Shown here in pieces: positions 1 through 12,326 of a stretch of 64,000 nucleotides of DNA. The stretch is taken from positions 27,172,554 through 27,236,553 of the forward strand of contig OY726569.1 in the NCBI GenBank assembly GCA_963383645.1, given 5' to 3'. Each line of letters opens with the position of its first letter. Within the stretch, counting starts at the first letter, position 1. Source of the DNA: Muscardinus avellanarius. Its lineage: Eukaryota > Chordata > Mammalia > Rodentia > Gliridae. The notes beneath the pieces are model-generated. The model ran no database searches. It was not told the origin of the DNA and was given only the letters and a program-made list of their open reading frames with translations. Position numbers and translations under genes: made by a program.

Positions 1-2770
1 ACTGGGGCAGGGGCATCGGGCAGTTTGTGTTTCCGAGTGGATTTCATGCTGTGTTCCAACTGTTCAGAAGTATCCCGGCAAACACCTGTTTCCAAGTCCA
101 CTCAGACTTCCAGACCACTGTCTGCCAGGAGCAGCACCTAGGCCTTCCATCCCCTTGAGACCCCCTGCGGGCTTTGGAGCCTCCTGCCCAGGCATCTCCC
201 TAAAAATGGATCTGTGGACTCTGCTCAGTGATGCCATCTAGGCATCCCACCTGTGGGAAAGGGACCTTGTCTCGGCCTGGCCCCGGCACTCTATGAGCCT
301 ATAGGTTGGCCACAGGTTCAAAGGGTGATGCGCCCTCACTCCCTTAGTCTTTGGTTTGCTGATGCTCCTAATAATCATCTCTCTTCCCCCAACCTATCAC
401 GTAGAAACAAAGGCACATCAGTGGAATCGCTCCTTAGACATTGCATGAGGAACCCTGAAGGGAAATCAATAATGAAGGTGGATGCTTCTCCTGGCTCCTT
501 CCACAGCAAAGATCAAGGTGGGGACATTTCTGGCCACCCTGTCCCCAGCAGTGGGCCTTGCCATACATGGGGAGGTCTGTTTCCAGGGAAGAGGTGAGTG
601 GGCTAGACATTGGGTCCCTGAGATCAGGTCCTTGCAGTGCAGCAGCTGCCGCCTAGGATGGTAAAGGTGTGTGTGGTGGGGGTGCCATGGGTCTGTCAGG
701 GATGGTTGCCAGAGGTATTAACAGCCACTGGTCATGTCAGAATTCATTGTGGGAAATGGATCCAATCAAGACCTGTTTGTTCACCCATACTTTCTGTTTT
801 GTTTTGTTTTTTAGCTTCCAGTAATGAACAGGAAAGGCTCACAGAAACCAGGCTGGAGCCAGCTACCAGGTGGGACAAGGACACCTGCCTCTCCATTAAG
901 CCTTGATGCAAACCAGTGGATGAGAGCAAGGGCCATAAAGCATTCACCTTACAAGAGGCCCTAATGTGACTTCTCATAACAGTCGCAATTACAGGGACCT
1001 TCCTGATTCTATGCTGGTCTCTTTCCCCTGGAAGGTTCCAGCAGTCATAGAACCTGCTTCCAGAAAGCTAGGTGTACCCACATCTGTTCCCTGATCACAA
1101 AGTAGCAAACAAGGAAGATGAGCAAAGTCTTCCTGTCAATTGTACAAGGAAGGTTGAACATACACAGTAGAGTGGAAAGATTGAGAACCTCTGAAGACCT
1201 GTGTCCGTAGGGCGACAACAATCCAGCAATTCAGGGAGGCCCCAGCACTATGTTGGTTGAGGTCTCCCAGCTGCCCTGCACCAGTGAAATCAAAGACATC
1301 AGTTGCCTAGGCTGAAGAAGAAGCTTCCTTCTGAGAAGGAAGAGGCCAAGGGGGTCTGGGCTATGGCAGTTGGAGAGCCCTCACAGAGAGGTTTCATCAC
1401 CAGTGTCGTAAGAGAGAACCTCATCAAGCAATGTCCTGGCTAATACCATTTCTCACCAGTGTCCCGTAAGAGCTAGGATACTATTCTCAAGCTCCTTAGA
1501 AAGATATCATGGGGAGTTCTAGGTGTCTTGAGAAAGGACCTGGGGCTCAAGCTTTCCCACTGAACCCCCTCCAGGTCACACTGTAACACACTCCCGCCAC
1601 TACCTATAAACCTGTTGAGGTGACCTGTCTCTATCTAGGAAGACTAAAGTCACCTGACTCCTGTCTTTTTCCTGACCCGCTGTATTTCCACCAAGGCATC
1701 TTGATCTACCTCAAAGAATCCCTCTCCTTCTCATAAGTAGTACATCCTGCTGGGGGATTCCCCCATATCCCTAAGTGAGCTACCCTTGGGGAAACACATC
1801 CCTCTCTCCTTCCTCTAGGTCAGCTTAGTCATTTGTCCACAGGGTAAGTGCCAAATTCAAATTCTCAAAGATTTAAGGGGTGGCAGGTATTCAGATAACA
1901 ATCCCCTGACCCTCCAGGCTTACCTGCTTCTAAAATCATCCCCACACGCTTTAACACTGACTTTGACACTGATGTCCTCCACAGTCAGAAGAGTCAACTG
2001 CAGGACCCAGAGCTTGAGCTGGCTCCAGCCGATGCTCGAGGTCCAACTAGAGCTGGGCAGGTAAAGTTTGAATTTAAATAGGAACAGAATGTAGGGCCCA
2101 GACATTCTATGGTGGGGGAGGGGCTGGGCAGCATGGCCGAGTGGGAGAGGGAACATTCCAATGAGAGCTCTGGCAGTTAGGCAAGAACTTCAACTCCCCT
2201 CTCAGAATACACTGGCAACATAGTTGGTGTGTGCCTCTAGGCCATTTTAAAGGTTTCTCAGGTTCATCGCACAAGGAAGTCATCTTCCTTCCATTCTTCC
2301 TTGATTAACCTTACTTGAGTCCACTCATTCTACCCTGCTGCTCTTGTAGAGGTGGGCACTTAACTAATTCCAGTCATGGTTGCAGTTTATGAGAGAAATT
2401 TGCTACAAATATTCAGATAAATACAGGGCCTCTCAGGGAGACTCGAGGATGGTGTTTGAAGGAGGACCATACATCTCAGGCGAGCTAGGTACTTGCATGC
2501 TGGGTGCATGGTGTTTTCCAAAGCAATCCTTGTGTTGCCAGTAAATGTCCATGGTGCAGTCTTCATTCTTCAGCATGACAGTCTGACTAAAAAACACAGC
2601 CGTTGGCATAGGAACAAATCACGTCTTTAGAGTGTTTCCCAGACCTGAAATTCTTTCCAGAACTGTCCTTTAATGGAACCTTCAGAAAGACTAGGAATTA
2701 AGGGTACTTTTTTTTTTTTTAAAGAGTGAGCAAGAATCAAAACACAGTCTAAAGTGGATAAAAAGCACTG
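1..2770. repeat. Old duplicated block, copy 1
   Basis: Matches 44990-49112 in the same orientation and order. Shared landmarks include GGGAAGAGGTGAGT (587 and 45145), TTGTGGGAAATGGATCC (748 and 45302), GTGTGTGCCTCTAGGCCA (2228 and 46979) and GAAATTCTTTCCAGAACTG (2649 and 48963). Similarity looks like roughly three quarters of bases in the parts I compared by eye. No gene is recognised in it. Some parts have splice-like edges: 508-596 on the plus strand is framed by CCACAG and GTGAGT, and 1928-2100 on the minus strand ends AAGCAG/GTAAGC. Confidence 0.75.
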
Positions 2771-2771
2771 G

Positions 2772-2975
2772 GTTTTCTGGGCATGATGGCACACGCTTGT
2801 ATTCGCAGTTCTCGGGAAGCTGAGACAAGAGGATTGCAGGTTTGTGGCCAGCCTCAGCTACTTAGGCCCTCTGCAACTTACTGAGATCCTGTTTCAAAAT
2901 AAAGAAAAAACAGGGCTGGGGTGTAGCTCCGTGGTAGAATGCACCGGGGTTCAATCCCCAGTGCCAAAATTAAAT
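2772..2975 (+). repeat. B1-dID type dimeric SINE
   Basis: A B1-like half (GCATGATGGCACACGCTTGT) is followed by an ID-like half (GGGCTGGGGTGTAGCTC, GGTTCAATCCCCAGTGCC) and a short A-rich tail. It is absent from the equivalent place in the 45-49 kb block, so it arrived after the duplication. Confidence 0.85.
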
Positions 2976-2984
2976 AAAGCACTC

Positions 2985-3700
2985 AGCTCAGGATGGACCT
3001 GTGCGATGCATTTCGGTGAGAGTGGTAAGGAATGCAACTATGGCTCCTTTGTAATTATGTGTTTTAAGACGGGCAGCCGCAGAGGCTCGATGAGAATGTG
3101 GCTGCCTCAACCACAAGGCCTGGTGACTCAGGCCAGTCTTGCAGGATCCCAGGCCAGGCTTTTCTCTCGCTCGCATGCACACGCATACGCTTAGGAGGAC
3201 GCCAACATCACCCTGGAGCATGCACTCACTGCTCCTATGGTTCACCCTGGCGCATGCGTGGGCTGCTTTAACAGCTTCCAGAGTCCTTTGCGGCCTCGCG
3301 TGGGCGACGCGCAGGCTCATGAGCGCAGGGTGGGTACCAACGTCTGTGGCTGCATGGGCGTCAGGAGCCCGTGCCTGGGCACAGAGGTAATGGCCGCTGG
3401 GCCCCTGAACGCTCCAGTGCTGGCCGCGTAGCAGGCAGCCCTGAGCCTGGCTGGGCCCTTGCAGCCTGGCGTGTCAGCCAGGGCCAGGAACAGGGAGGGG
3501 CCGCTGTGCATGGGCGGCGCTCGCTGACTCAAAGGAGCTTCCAATAAAGATTGGTGGAGACCTGGGTGTCCCGGGAGAAAAGCTTACTGCAGGCTCTCTG
3601 TGTGTGCGATTCTGAGGTGGGCCTTCGTGGACGCCAGGAAGTGTGGGTTTTGATTGGGGGCACGGGAGTTGTGGGTTAGTCATTTCCCAATGAAATATGT
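2985..3700. repeat. CpG-rich duplicated element, copy 1
   Basis: Matches 53599-54450. It contains a GGCGCATGCGTG (NRF1-like) site, a CpG-rich core, and CTTCCAATAAAGA followed by CCCGGGAGAAAAGCTT. The layout (CpG-rich part, then a poly(A) signal, then a short downstream part) suggests an old solo LTR or a promoter-like element. No retroviral reading frame adjoins it. Confidence 0.6.
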
Positions 3701-3904
3701 TGTTGTTCTTATTTGCCTTCTTTGGAAGTTGGGAATTCAGAGATTTATTTTATATCCTCAGGGGTCGGGTCGTTGTAGTGTGTAATGAACTTATAGTTTG
3801 GCGGTTGTGTTAAATTGGATGGTGAGACTCTGATGTATTCACAAGTTTGTGATGGTGTCTCGATATTGGAATTAAGAGAAATTCATTCCTGTTTTTTTAT
3901 GAGA

Positions 3905-4008
3905 CTAAGTTGTGTTGGGTGTATTTGGGGATTTTTTTTTCTTTTTTGCAGTATTAGGGATGGAACCTTGGATCATTCTACCAGCTACACCCTCAGTCCT
4001 ATATCTTA

Positions 4009-4056
<48 letters not shown>

Positions 4057-4205
4057 TGGTGGTACTGGGGTTCCTGGAACTCCTTCTACCTCCTGGCTAT
4101 GCTCCCAGACCTATTTTTCCATATATTTTTAAAATTTGGAAACAGGGTCTCTTAAGCCACCGAGGCTGGCTTAGAACCTGCACGATACTCCCGGACTTGT
4201 CCACT
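3905..4205 (-). repeat. Two nested SINE fragments around an AT microsatellite
   Basis: An ID-like fragment (about 3925-4005) and a truncated B1-dID SINE (about 4054-4205) flank (AT)n at 4013-4053. Both have T-rich 5' sides on the plus strand, so they read on the minus strand. Confidence 0.7.
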
Positions 4206-5094
4206 TGCAGTAGACAGTCTCAGTTTCAGTATTTTGTATGAGTGATGGTTGCCAGGTGTGTATTCTTCCTTCAAAGCATGTCCACTGGGATGCAGAATGG
4301 GTTCTCCTACTCTTTGGAAAGCCCTGAGAGACCATAGGAATGGAGGCCAGTCCCTCACTTTAGGTTGACTCACTCCGCAGCAGCCAGCAGGGCAGGAAGG
4401 CTGTGCTGGTAGAACAACAGTGGCTCAACCTGCGTCTCCTCACTTGCCAGAGTGTCAGGCATTTACACCAGTTGCAACTGCTCTGGAACAGGCTGACTAG
4501 ACCAAGGCTTCCCCGACCACGCTGCAGAGCCCCGGGTGCCTGTGCTGAGAAGCAGTTGCTCTTTGCTCAGCAATCTGCCCCCCAGGAGCAGGCGGGAGCT
4601 GGGATGCTAGAAGGAAGTGAGGGAAAGCAGGTTCTTTCTTTTTCTTCAAATTTCTTTAATTGTTTTTTACTGGCATCTTGCACATACTTTCTTTATAAAA
4701 TGCAGTTGGACAAAAGAATTTTTGATGGTTATTTCCATTTTGGAATTATTTTGTATAATATATCAGAAAATTTTATAGAGGACTGGGAGTGTGAGAGTTA
4801 GAGCAGGGTGAGGGTGGAGAGAAATCATCTTGCACCATGGGACTCCAAGGACATCTTCATGTCCACAGCGATCAAGCTCTGAGGTGATCTGAGCCACCTT
4901 GGGTCTCTTCACAAGCAAAGATGGGGTGCTTGGGCTGAGTTCCTATCTCGATTTTGATTACTACTATAGGATTCCTGATTGAAAGAGCATCAAGGGGACA
5001 CTAAATCCATACTAACATGGATTAAACTGGACTTTGCAGGATGCTCCTTTCTGAAGATCTGCTTTCCTTATTCATAACATTTCTTTCCTGAAGG

Positions 5095-5096
<2 letters not shown>
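4206..5096. other. Unassigned sequence
   Basis: No gene or repeat recognised. A 132-codon open frame at 4403-4801 has no family resemblance and changes from GC-rich to AT-rich composition in its course, so I do not call it a gene. Confidence 0.4.

Positions 5097-5138
<42 letters not shown>
5097..5138. repeat. (AC)n microsatellite
   Basis: About 21 CA units in an uninterrupted run. Confidence 0.95.
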
Positions 5139-5140
<2 letters not shown>

Positions 5141-5399
5141 CAGCAACTTGCAGAACGCAAAGTAGTGGTTGGTTTCCTAATATGCAAAGCAAAAAACACT
5201 TTTTACAACATTCTGATTGTCGTCTGATTTCTTTCAAGTTAAGCTTATGGGTTCAAGATTCCCAACCAGGCTATAAAATTTGTGAAATAAAGTACAAATT
5301 GAAAATTTGGGGTTCCTTGTTCAAAAATCAGAAAGTAATACCTCTAAGAATTATAATATAGAACTCTTTGCTAAAAATACTGTATTATTTATATAATAC

Positions 5400-5626
5400 A
5401 ATTTTATTTATTTATTTATTTATTTATTTAATTTTTTATTTTGGTGGCACTGGGGTTCCTGGAAACCCTTCTAACTCCGGGTACACTCCTAGATCTATTT
5501 TATGTTTTTTATTTGGAAACAGGGTCTCTTAAGCCAGCAAGGCTGGCTTTGAACCTGTGCAATCCTCCTGTCTCTGCCTCCCCAGCTCAGGGATTAGAAG
5601 CATGTGCCACCATGCCTGGCTAATAC
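5400..5626 (-). repeat. B1-dID SINE
   Basis: A T-rich (TTTA)n tail on the left, then ID-like ACTGGGGTTCCTGGAA and B1-like CTTGAACC/CTGTCTCTGCC parts in reverse orientation. Confidence 0.85.
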
Positions 5627-5659
5627 AATTTATAGTGATACATAAAAAAAAACAACATA

Positions 5660-7310
5660 GGGCCGTGGTCTCAGTGGCAACCATGGCCAGAGCAACAATA
5701 GCTAGCAGCAGCCAAATAGGACAGCTATTCCTCTGAGAAACCCTGGACATCAGATTTTGGTTTAATATATCACTGGGACAATATATAGAAATATTTATAG
5801 CCATGACTTCTTTCCTAAAATATAAGAGACAAACCAAGATGGTGGAGAAGGAGGCAGCAGCAGCCAGTATTCAGGAGAGCTAGACAAATCCAATCCAACT
5901 CACCTTGAACTATTGGAGAAATCTCCCCCCAAAAAAGACTGCTCCTGCCCCACATGCTCAGGAATTCTGGACAACATACTATGTAAGACCAATGCTTGGG
6001 AGGAGGGCTTAGATGGCGGCAGTGGCAACAGCCAATATTGAGGAGAGGCAGGTAGATTCATTCTAATCTACCGTGAATTTTTGAGGAAATTTCCCCAAAA
6101 GTTTACTGCACGTGCTCCACATGCTCAGGAACTTTGGACAACATATTATTTAAGAAAAATGTTTAGGGCGTGTCAGATGGAGCCCCATATAGTCGTGTTG
6201 GTGGGTGCCATGCATCCCAGGACCCAAGGACACTCTTGGCCGCCATGCTCCTCTGCACAGCACTGGGGCTGGGTGGGCTCAGAGCAGCAGAACTCTCTCT
6301 CTCTCTCTCTCTCTGTGGTGAAGCTGTGGGCCTCCACTCTTGGCAGGGAGATGAAATACATTGCTACTAAGAACTTGGGCCACCAGCTCCTTCCTGCAAA
6401 AGACACATACTGTTTTCTTTTATTAAAACAAAATAGTAGAGGAAGGAGGATGGCAGCGGCTGCATTTGCAGCTGCAGCGGCGACCACTGCCGCAGAGGTG
6501 ATGGTTAGCAGGGGCTGAATAGGACATTCCTCCCTCTGAGAAACCCTGGACAACAGATTTTAATAGCTGATTGGAACAATACACAGAAACATTTCCAGTC
6601 ATGACTTCCTATCTGAAATATAGGAGAGTGGAAAATGGTGGAATTAGAGGCAAGACTGTAGCATGGTGCCCACCACAGCAAGAAAAGTGATTTTTGGAGG
6701 GACATCCCAGAAGAGATCAGAAAGCAGGCTGCTCCTGCCACACATGCACAGGAATACTTAACAACAACATACTCTAGAAGAGACCAAGAAGGTGGTGGCG
6801 GCGGCCAGTATTCAGGAAAAGCAGACACATCCAACCAAATCCACCTTAAATTTTTGAAGAAATCTCTCGAAAAGTAGACTGTTCCTGCCAGACATGCTCA
6901 GGAACTCTGAACAACATACTATATAAGAAAATGTTTTGCGCAGATAGACAAAGATGGTATTAGTGGCAGAGGCCAGTATTCGGGATAGGCAGATAGATCC
7001 AATCAAATCCACCTTGAATTTTTGAAAATATCTCCCTAAAAGTAGACTGCACTTGCCGCAAATGTGCAGGAATTCTGGACAACATACTATCTAATAAAAA
7101 TGTCCAGGCCAAGTTGGAGGGAGCGCTGCCTGTATTGCTGGGCCAGTTCTCTATTCAAGGTGTTCCAGGGGACCTCAGCTCATGGCCGCTGTGCTCCTCT
7201 GCACTGCACTGGGGGCCAGGGTGTGCTTGGAGTAGCATATCCTGCTCTCCATGGTGAAGCTGTGAGCTTCCGCTTTCAGTGGAGAGATAAAATCAATTGC
7301 TGTTAGGGAA
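5660..7310 (+). repeat. Cluster of tandem 160-180 bp monomers, L1 5'UTR-like
   Basis: Imperfect units start with AAGATGG(T/C)GG-like cores (about 5838, 6010, 6450, 6630, 6787, 6951). Most share CCAGTATTCAGGA, a CCTTGAA(T/C)TTTTGA stretch and CTCAGGAA(T/C)TCTGGACAACA. Interleaved GC-rich units at 6170-6440 and 7100-7310 contain CTCCTCTGCAC and GTGAAGCTGTG. The arrangement recalls tandem promoter monomers of rodent L1 elements with YY1 sites. L1 3'-end sequence follows at 7790-8370. The assignment to L1 is inferred. Confidence 0.55.
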
Positions 7311-7349
7311 TTGGTCTGTCAGCTTCTGCAACTGACATATTTTCTCCTA

Positions 7350-7505
<156 letters not shown>

Positions 7506-7789
7506 GTCCTGCTCACAGTGTCAGGAACCAGTGCCTGCTGGGCAGCGGGGCCAGGTCTGGGGGTAGTGAGGCTGGGCCCAGAGCCTATTGCACAGTAGGC
7601 CTGAAACTGGGCCTGCTCCACAGCAAAGGGGCAGCAGGTTTCTTCAACTGTGTAGTCAGGAAGCAATAGAAGCTGCCACTCCCTCACCTAATCTCTCAGC
7701 AGATTTCCAGATCCAAGTGACCTCTATTTAAATTTAAAAAAAAAATAAACTGTTGTGAGTGGACCATCCTGTCAAAGTTACTCACCTTT

Positions 7790-8370
7790 GGGTTTTCAGG
7801 TTTTCAGTAAGTGGGAATAAGTGTGAAGAAATAGAAGCGCTAATACATTGTTGGTAGGATCGCAAGTTAGTTCAACTACTTTGGAGAACAGTATCTGAGA
7901 TCCTCAGAAGAAGGTAAACAAACTTACCATATGATCCAGCAATACCACCTCTGGGTATCTACCAAAAAGAATAAAAACCAAAATACCAAATTAATGCATG
8001 AACAACCATGTTCATAGCTGCACAGTTCATCATTGCCAAACTGTGGAACCAGCCAAGATGTCCTTCAACGAATTGAGTAGATTTCAAAACTATGGGATAT
8101 ATACACAAGAGAATTTTGCCCAGCCATAGGGAGAACAAAATTATGGCATTTACAGTGAAATGTCAAAAAAAAGAAATCAGATGCTTTTCTTAATGTGCAA
8201 AATATCAGGGAGAAATGGGTAACAGGAGGAACTCTAGATAAAGAAGGGACCTTAGAGAGGAGTAATTAAGGTGACATCTGAGGGGATAAGGGGGAGGATA
8301 AGGGAAACTCTTTAAAGCACATGATGTACTTAAACATATCAAGGTCATTCAGGAAGCCAAGCAAGGGTAG
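7790..8370 (+). repeat. L1 3' end fragment
   Basis: Plus-strand text matches the conserved end of L1 ORF2 and its 3' region (TACCATATGATCCAGCAATA, GGAACCAGCCAAGATGTCC, CTATGGGATATATACACA). The equivalent text recurs at 62800-63300. Confidence 0.85.
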
Positions 8371-8401
8371 GAGGGAAACTGGCTTTTCACCTTAAGAGTG
8401 A

Positions 8402-9055
8402 TTTTTTTTTACCTTGAGATAGAGTCTTAAACTTGCAGTCCGTCTCTCTCAGCCTTCCAAGTAGCTGGGACTACAGGCCAGTGCCTCTGTGTAATGACTT
8501 AAGAGTATTTTTTTAACAAAGAATTAAAAATATATTTTATTTTCATAGTTTGAATTTGTAAATTATTTTTGTATATTTTATTGTCATAGAAAGATAGTTT
8601 GAAATTTTAAATTATTTCCCTTTACTCACTTTTTAAATGATTTTTTCTTGTTGACTTCGACGGCTTCTAAGGAGGAGTCAGGCTAATTATTCATGATGTT
8701 GTTTCTCAGAACATAGTTTTTGAACTTTGCTTGGCTGTTATGAAATTTTGTTTTTGTTGTTGTTGTTTTTGTGGTGGTGGTGGTGGTGGTGGTAGTGGTG
8801 GTGGTGGTGGTGGTTCTTTACATAAGTAGGTACTCTAATGTGAATTTTCTTTCCTATAATTCTCCTGCCCAAACCAGACTGGTGCACTTACAGCATTCCC
8901 TATTCCATTTTCTGGCATTCCATATAGCTTTGCTTCTGACTGTAACTTATCAAGATCCTGTTTCAAAATAAAAAATAAAATAAGGCTGTAATATACCTCA
9001 AAGGTACAACTCCCATGGGTTCAATTTCCAGCATCACCAAAAAAGAAGGAAAAAA
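8402..9055. repeat. SINE fragments and a GGT microsatellite
   Basis: A minus-strand B1/Alu-like fragment lies at about 8402-8495. (GGT)n is at 8771-8813. A plus-strand ID-like piece is at about 8948-9055 (GGTTCAATTTCCAGCA). AT-rich DNA with no recognised feature fills the remainder. Confidence 0.65.
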
Positions 9056-9899
9056 AATTATGAACTATGTAGAAGAATAGGTAGCTATAATAAATACCAA
9101 CTACAATCACATAACCATCTATGAAAACATAGACTATAACAATTATGAGATTTCTTTTTCATTTTTCTATGAGTGAATTTATGAATGTATTAACCATGGT
9201 TTACTCTCCTGCTTTGTATCTCTGCTACATAGCAGCATAAGATGTGCTAATGACAGCTAACCCCATGCCTCATAATATGTCAGCAGTTAAGCTATAGGAC
9301 ACTCGTGTCCAGCCATGCCATTGCTATAATTACATGTGTACTGTTTGGAGCAATTCTACAATGTTTGTTATACTTTCCAGAAAGACATAAAATATTCCAA
9401 AATGCTATTTCATCTGTGAGAACATTCAAAACTTTGAACTGTATAAATATCTAAAAGAAAATAGTTCCATCTTTAAACATTGGATGAATGAAGATTATTT
9501 TCTACTTTCTACTGAAAATTGATCTGGTGAAGAAATTAATGTAAAACTCCCAATCCCCAATATTTATTTATTATAAGCAATAATAATATAACAAGAATTT
9601 ATAAATTATTTCAAATATTTATTTTTGTTTTCCCCTTAAAGAAACCCATAGAATTATTTGAGTAATTCTAATTGTCTTCAGACTCTCCCAGGTTTCTTTA
9701 CAAAATCCCTAAACTCACATACCATATGAAAATACAGAATTCCTCCTGAGGTTCCCAGATCTTCCTGGCTATTCCACCTCTTAAATCCTCACAGATGCCT
9801 CTGCTCTGGTGCTAGCCACAAATTCCAATTTAGGTGTGATATTGTGTTGTGTTGTATTGCATTATATTGTATTCTTGTAAACTTCAGTTCAGTGGAATC
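9056..9899. other. AT-rich sequence without recognised feature
   Basis: No gene, V segment or clear repeat seen on either strand. Confidence 0.4.
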
Positions 9900-9999
9900 T
9901 ACTTTTTTTTTTGGTAGATCTAACCCTTCTACCTCTAGGCTACATTCCCAGACCTATTTTATATTTTATTTATCTTTTAAGCCAGCAAGGCTGGCTTCG
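9900..9999 (-). repeat. SINE, part split by the provirus
   Basis: ID-like half and the start of the B1-like half of a reversed B1-dID SINE; the other part continues at 18059 after the provirus. Confidence 0.9.
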
Positions 10000-10450
10000 T
10001 ATCGTCCCCTAAGACTCCGACCCACAAAGGCTTAGAGAACGACACAGACACCTCTTCAGCTGAAATATGAATTCTTCTTTAATGGATCCTTAATATGTCT
10101 CAATAATATGTCTCTTCTTCTTCCTCTAATATGTCTCTTAATATGTCTGACAATGCGTACAAAAAGCACAATATATATCAGCATCAAAATCCCTCCTTCT
10201 ATTCCCTACCAACCCCAAGCTTCCACAGCTAGGGCATGCACACTTCTGACTTTCTAATAGGCAGGCTGGTGGTAGCACGAGGTGCTGCATCACTGATCAT
10301 TCTGCAGGCACGTAGCATTCTGCACACTGCGCATGCTCAAGGAGACGTCCTGTGAGTCTCATGACTTGGCTGCAAGCCTAGGCGCCATCTTGAATCCACG
10401 CTGGCAACAAGCCTGGGTGCCATCTCGGTCCAGCCGAGTGGGCCCCGACA
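10000..10450 (-). repeat. Provirus 3' LTR
   Basis: About 451 bp and almost identical to 17613-18058. Its U3 start (TGTCGGGG in the sense direction) follows a clear polypurine tract. Its outer edge meets host SINE sequence ending GGCTTCG. Confidence 0.93.
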
Positions 10451-10468
10451 TCTCCCCCTTTTTTTTAT
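10451..10468 (-). other. Polypurine tract
   Basis: In the sense direction a run of A then GGGGGAGA directly precedes the U3 start of the 3' LTR. This is the plus-strand primer for reverse transcription and it fixes the LTR boundary. Confidence 0.85.
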
Positions 10469-10609
10469 TAAAATAAGGCTTGGGATCATGCCTGTCTTAG
10501 GTTGTCGACCCTCAAGGACCATTCTTACCCGTCATTGGGAGAACAATAGCATGATTGTTTCCCTGTCTTAGGTTGATATGGTCCCAGGGATGATCTTACC
10601 CGTCACTGA

Positions 10610-12326
10610 CTACCGATCCAGGATACTGAGCCATACGTGGGGAGATGATCCAGCTTCAAGGGCTGCCATAGCTTGCACCAATATGCGCTGTTGTTGCAGT
10701 GTGCGTTGTCGAGTTCGCCTGATATATCCAACCAGGAAACAGCATGCTACCACCAGCAAGAATGCCCAGAATGCCATGCCACCCCAATCTTTTAAGAAAT
10801 CCAATGTTCCATGTATCAAGTCCATCCATTGTTGTACTGTGGCGACTTCTACACGGGTAGAATCAATTGCAATGATGGACGCTCAAAGCTCAATCATGGT
10901 GTGTTCAAATTCACGGCTCCAAGTCCCTAGAAGCATCTTGCTTAATTGCCAAGACAAATTTCCTGCATGGGAGAAATTCTGATACTGCACATACGTTATA
11001 CATAATCCAGATAAGTTATGAATACATGGTACCATCGCCATTTGCCCTAGAATGTCAACCTGTTCTTGTAACAGGTCTACTCTTTGATTTACCATTAATA
11101 TGCCAGCTTTAAGTTGTCCATTTATTTGAGCTTGCTGAGCCATGGCAGTAGCCGCATGTGAGGATAGGGCATTCATAGTGGCTGCAGTATTTATAGACGT
11201 CGCCAAAGCAGCAGCAGCTGTAACTGCCGCGGTCACAGAGGCCACAATTATAGCAATAAGAGCAGAAATTCCAAAATCTCTCTTTTCTCAGTTCAGCAAA
11301 ACTGGAGGGGAATTTACATCCACTCTTATTGGCCAAGGAACTGCTATAGGCAGTCTCATTACTACTGCCCAAGGGTGCATAGAAGCATTCCAGCAGAAAG
11401 TTAGAAAACAGGTATCAATAAAACAACCTAGACTATCATTAACTAAGGAACTATTAGAAACAAGCCAAAAAAATGGAGTAGTTACACAAACAGGAGTGGG
11501 CCCAAACGGGAGTTGTGGTCCCATTGAACAATTTACTTTGACGCTATCCTCAAAAGTATCAGAAAAATTGTGAGAATAGCTGCAATTTTTTACAGTTTCC
11601 CCTGAAATCATAGACATAGCTGTTATATCAGTACAGCCTCCTGCTATCCCACAGAGAAGCCAAATATTAAAAGGATTGGGCTGCTTATACTGTATAGGAT
11701 TTTGATATGTATAATTATATCCTGCCCAAGTATGATTGCGCATAGTAGATATGCCTGGAGAAAAACTTAAATCATAGCCTGAAGAGGCCCAGACTACCTT
11801 GGAGTCTTGGCAATCAGTCCATTTAAATGGCCAGCTACATGGGCTATAACATTTTGGAGCCCACCGCGGCTGCAAAGGAGCTGTCTTATTTTCGGGATGT
11901 TCATATCTAGAAAATGCTAAAGGAGCATATCCTTCTAAAACAGTAACATTTCCTATGGGACTGGAATCATTAAATGGCTGAAATTTTCCCATAGTCTGAT
12001 TATATAACTGCACACATGGAATTAGGACTATCATAGGTATCATTCAAAATTTTATTAGCATAAAAACATAAACTGCCACTTAAAGTTATATTAAAAAATG
12101 CATAAGGCCTAATTTATTCATCAAAGGGAATCCAGGGCAAATTTAAGGAACTATTGGTCGTAAAGAACCGAGGAAAAATGGTGGCAGTGGTGGACACAGG
12201 TAAAGGAAGAGGGAAAGCAGAAATAATTCCCCAAAGATCTTTTTCACCCATTCCAATGTTGAACATTACCAACAGAGTTAGCCATATCCATTTGTTGCTT
12301 GGCATCTTCCATTGGTTCCTGTACAT
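10610..12326 (-). pseudogene. env: Proviral env, interrupted
   Basis: Envelope glycoprotein gene of betaretroviral type. The N-terminal piece (12114-12326) overlaps the end of pol and has a hydrophobic signal segment (WIWLTLLVMF). It ends at a stop near 12114, and a frame change follows near 12015-12043. From 12043 one frame runs to 10610 with in-frame stops at 11288 and 10883. The surface part (12043-11288) is rich in N-glycosylation sites (NVT, NKT, NHT, NYT, NCS, NFS) and cysteines. The stop at 11288 lies beside a basic EKR stretch that fits the surface/transmembrane junction. After it come an Ala-rich hydrophobic fusion-peptide-like segment, a heptad region with a C-x6-C pair (CIHNLSGLC), and a membrane anchor (AFWAFLLVVACCFLVGY) with a short basic tail. 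Confidence 0.85.

Noticed and set aside
4403..4801. A 132-codon plus-strand open frame
   Set aside because: No recognisable domain, start context or splice structure; composition changes midway.
11142..11573. Plus-strand frame of 143 codons across the provirus
   Set aside because: Shadow of env on the opposite strand, with no family resemblance.
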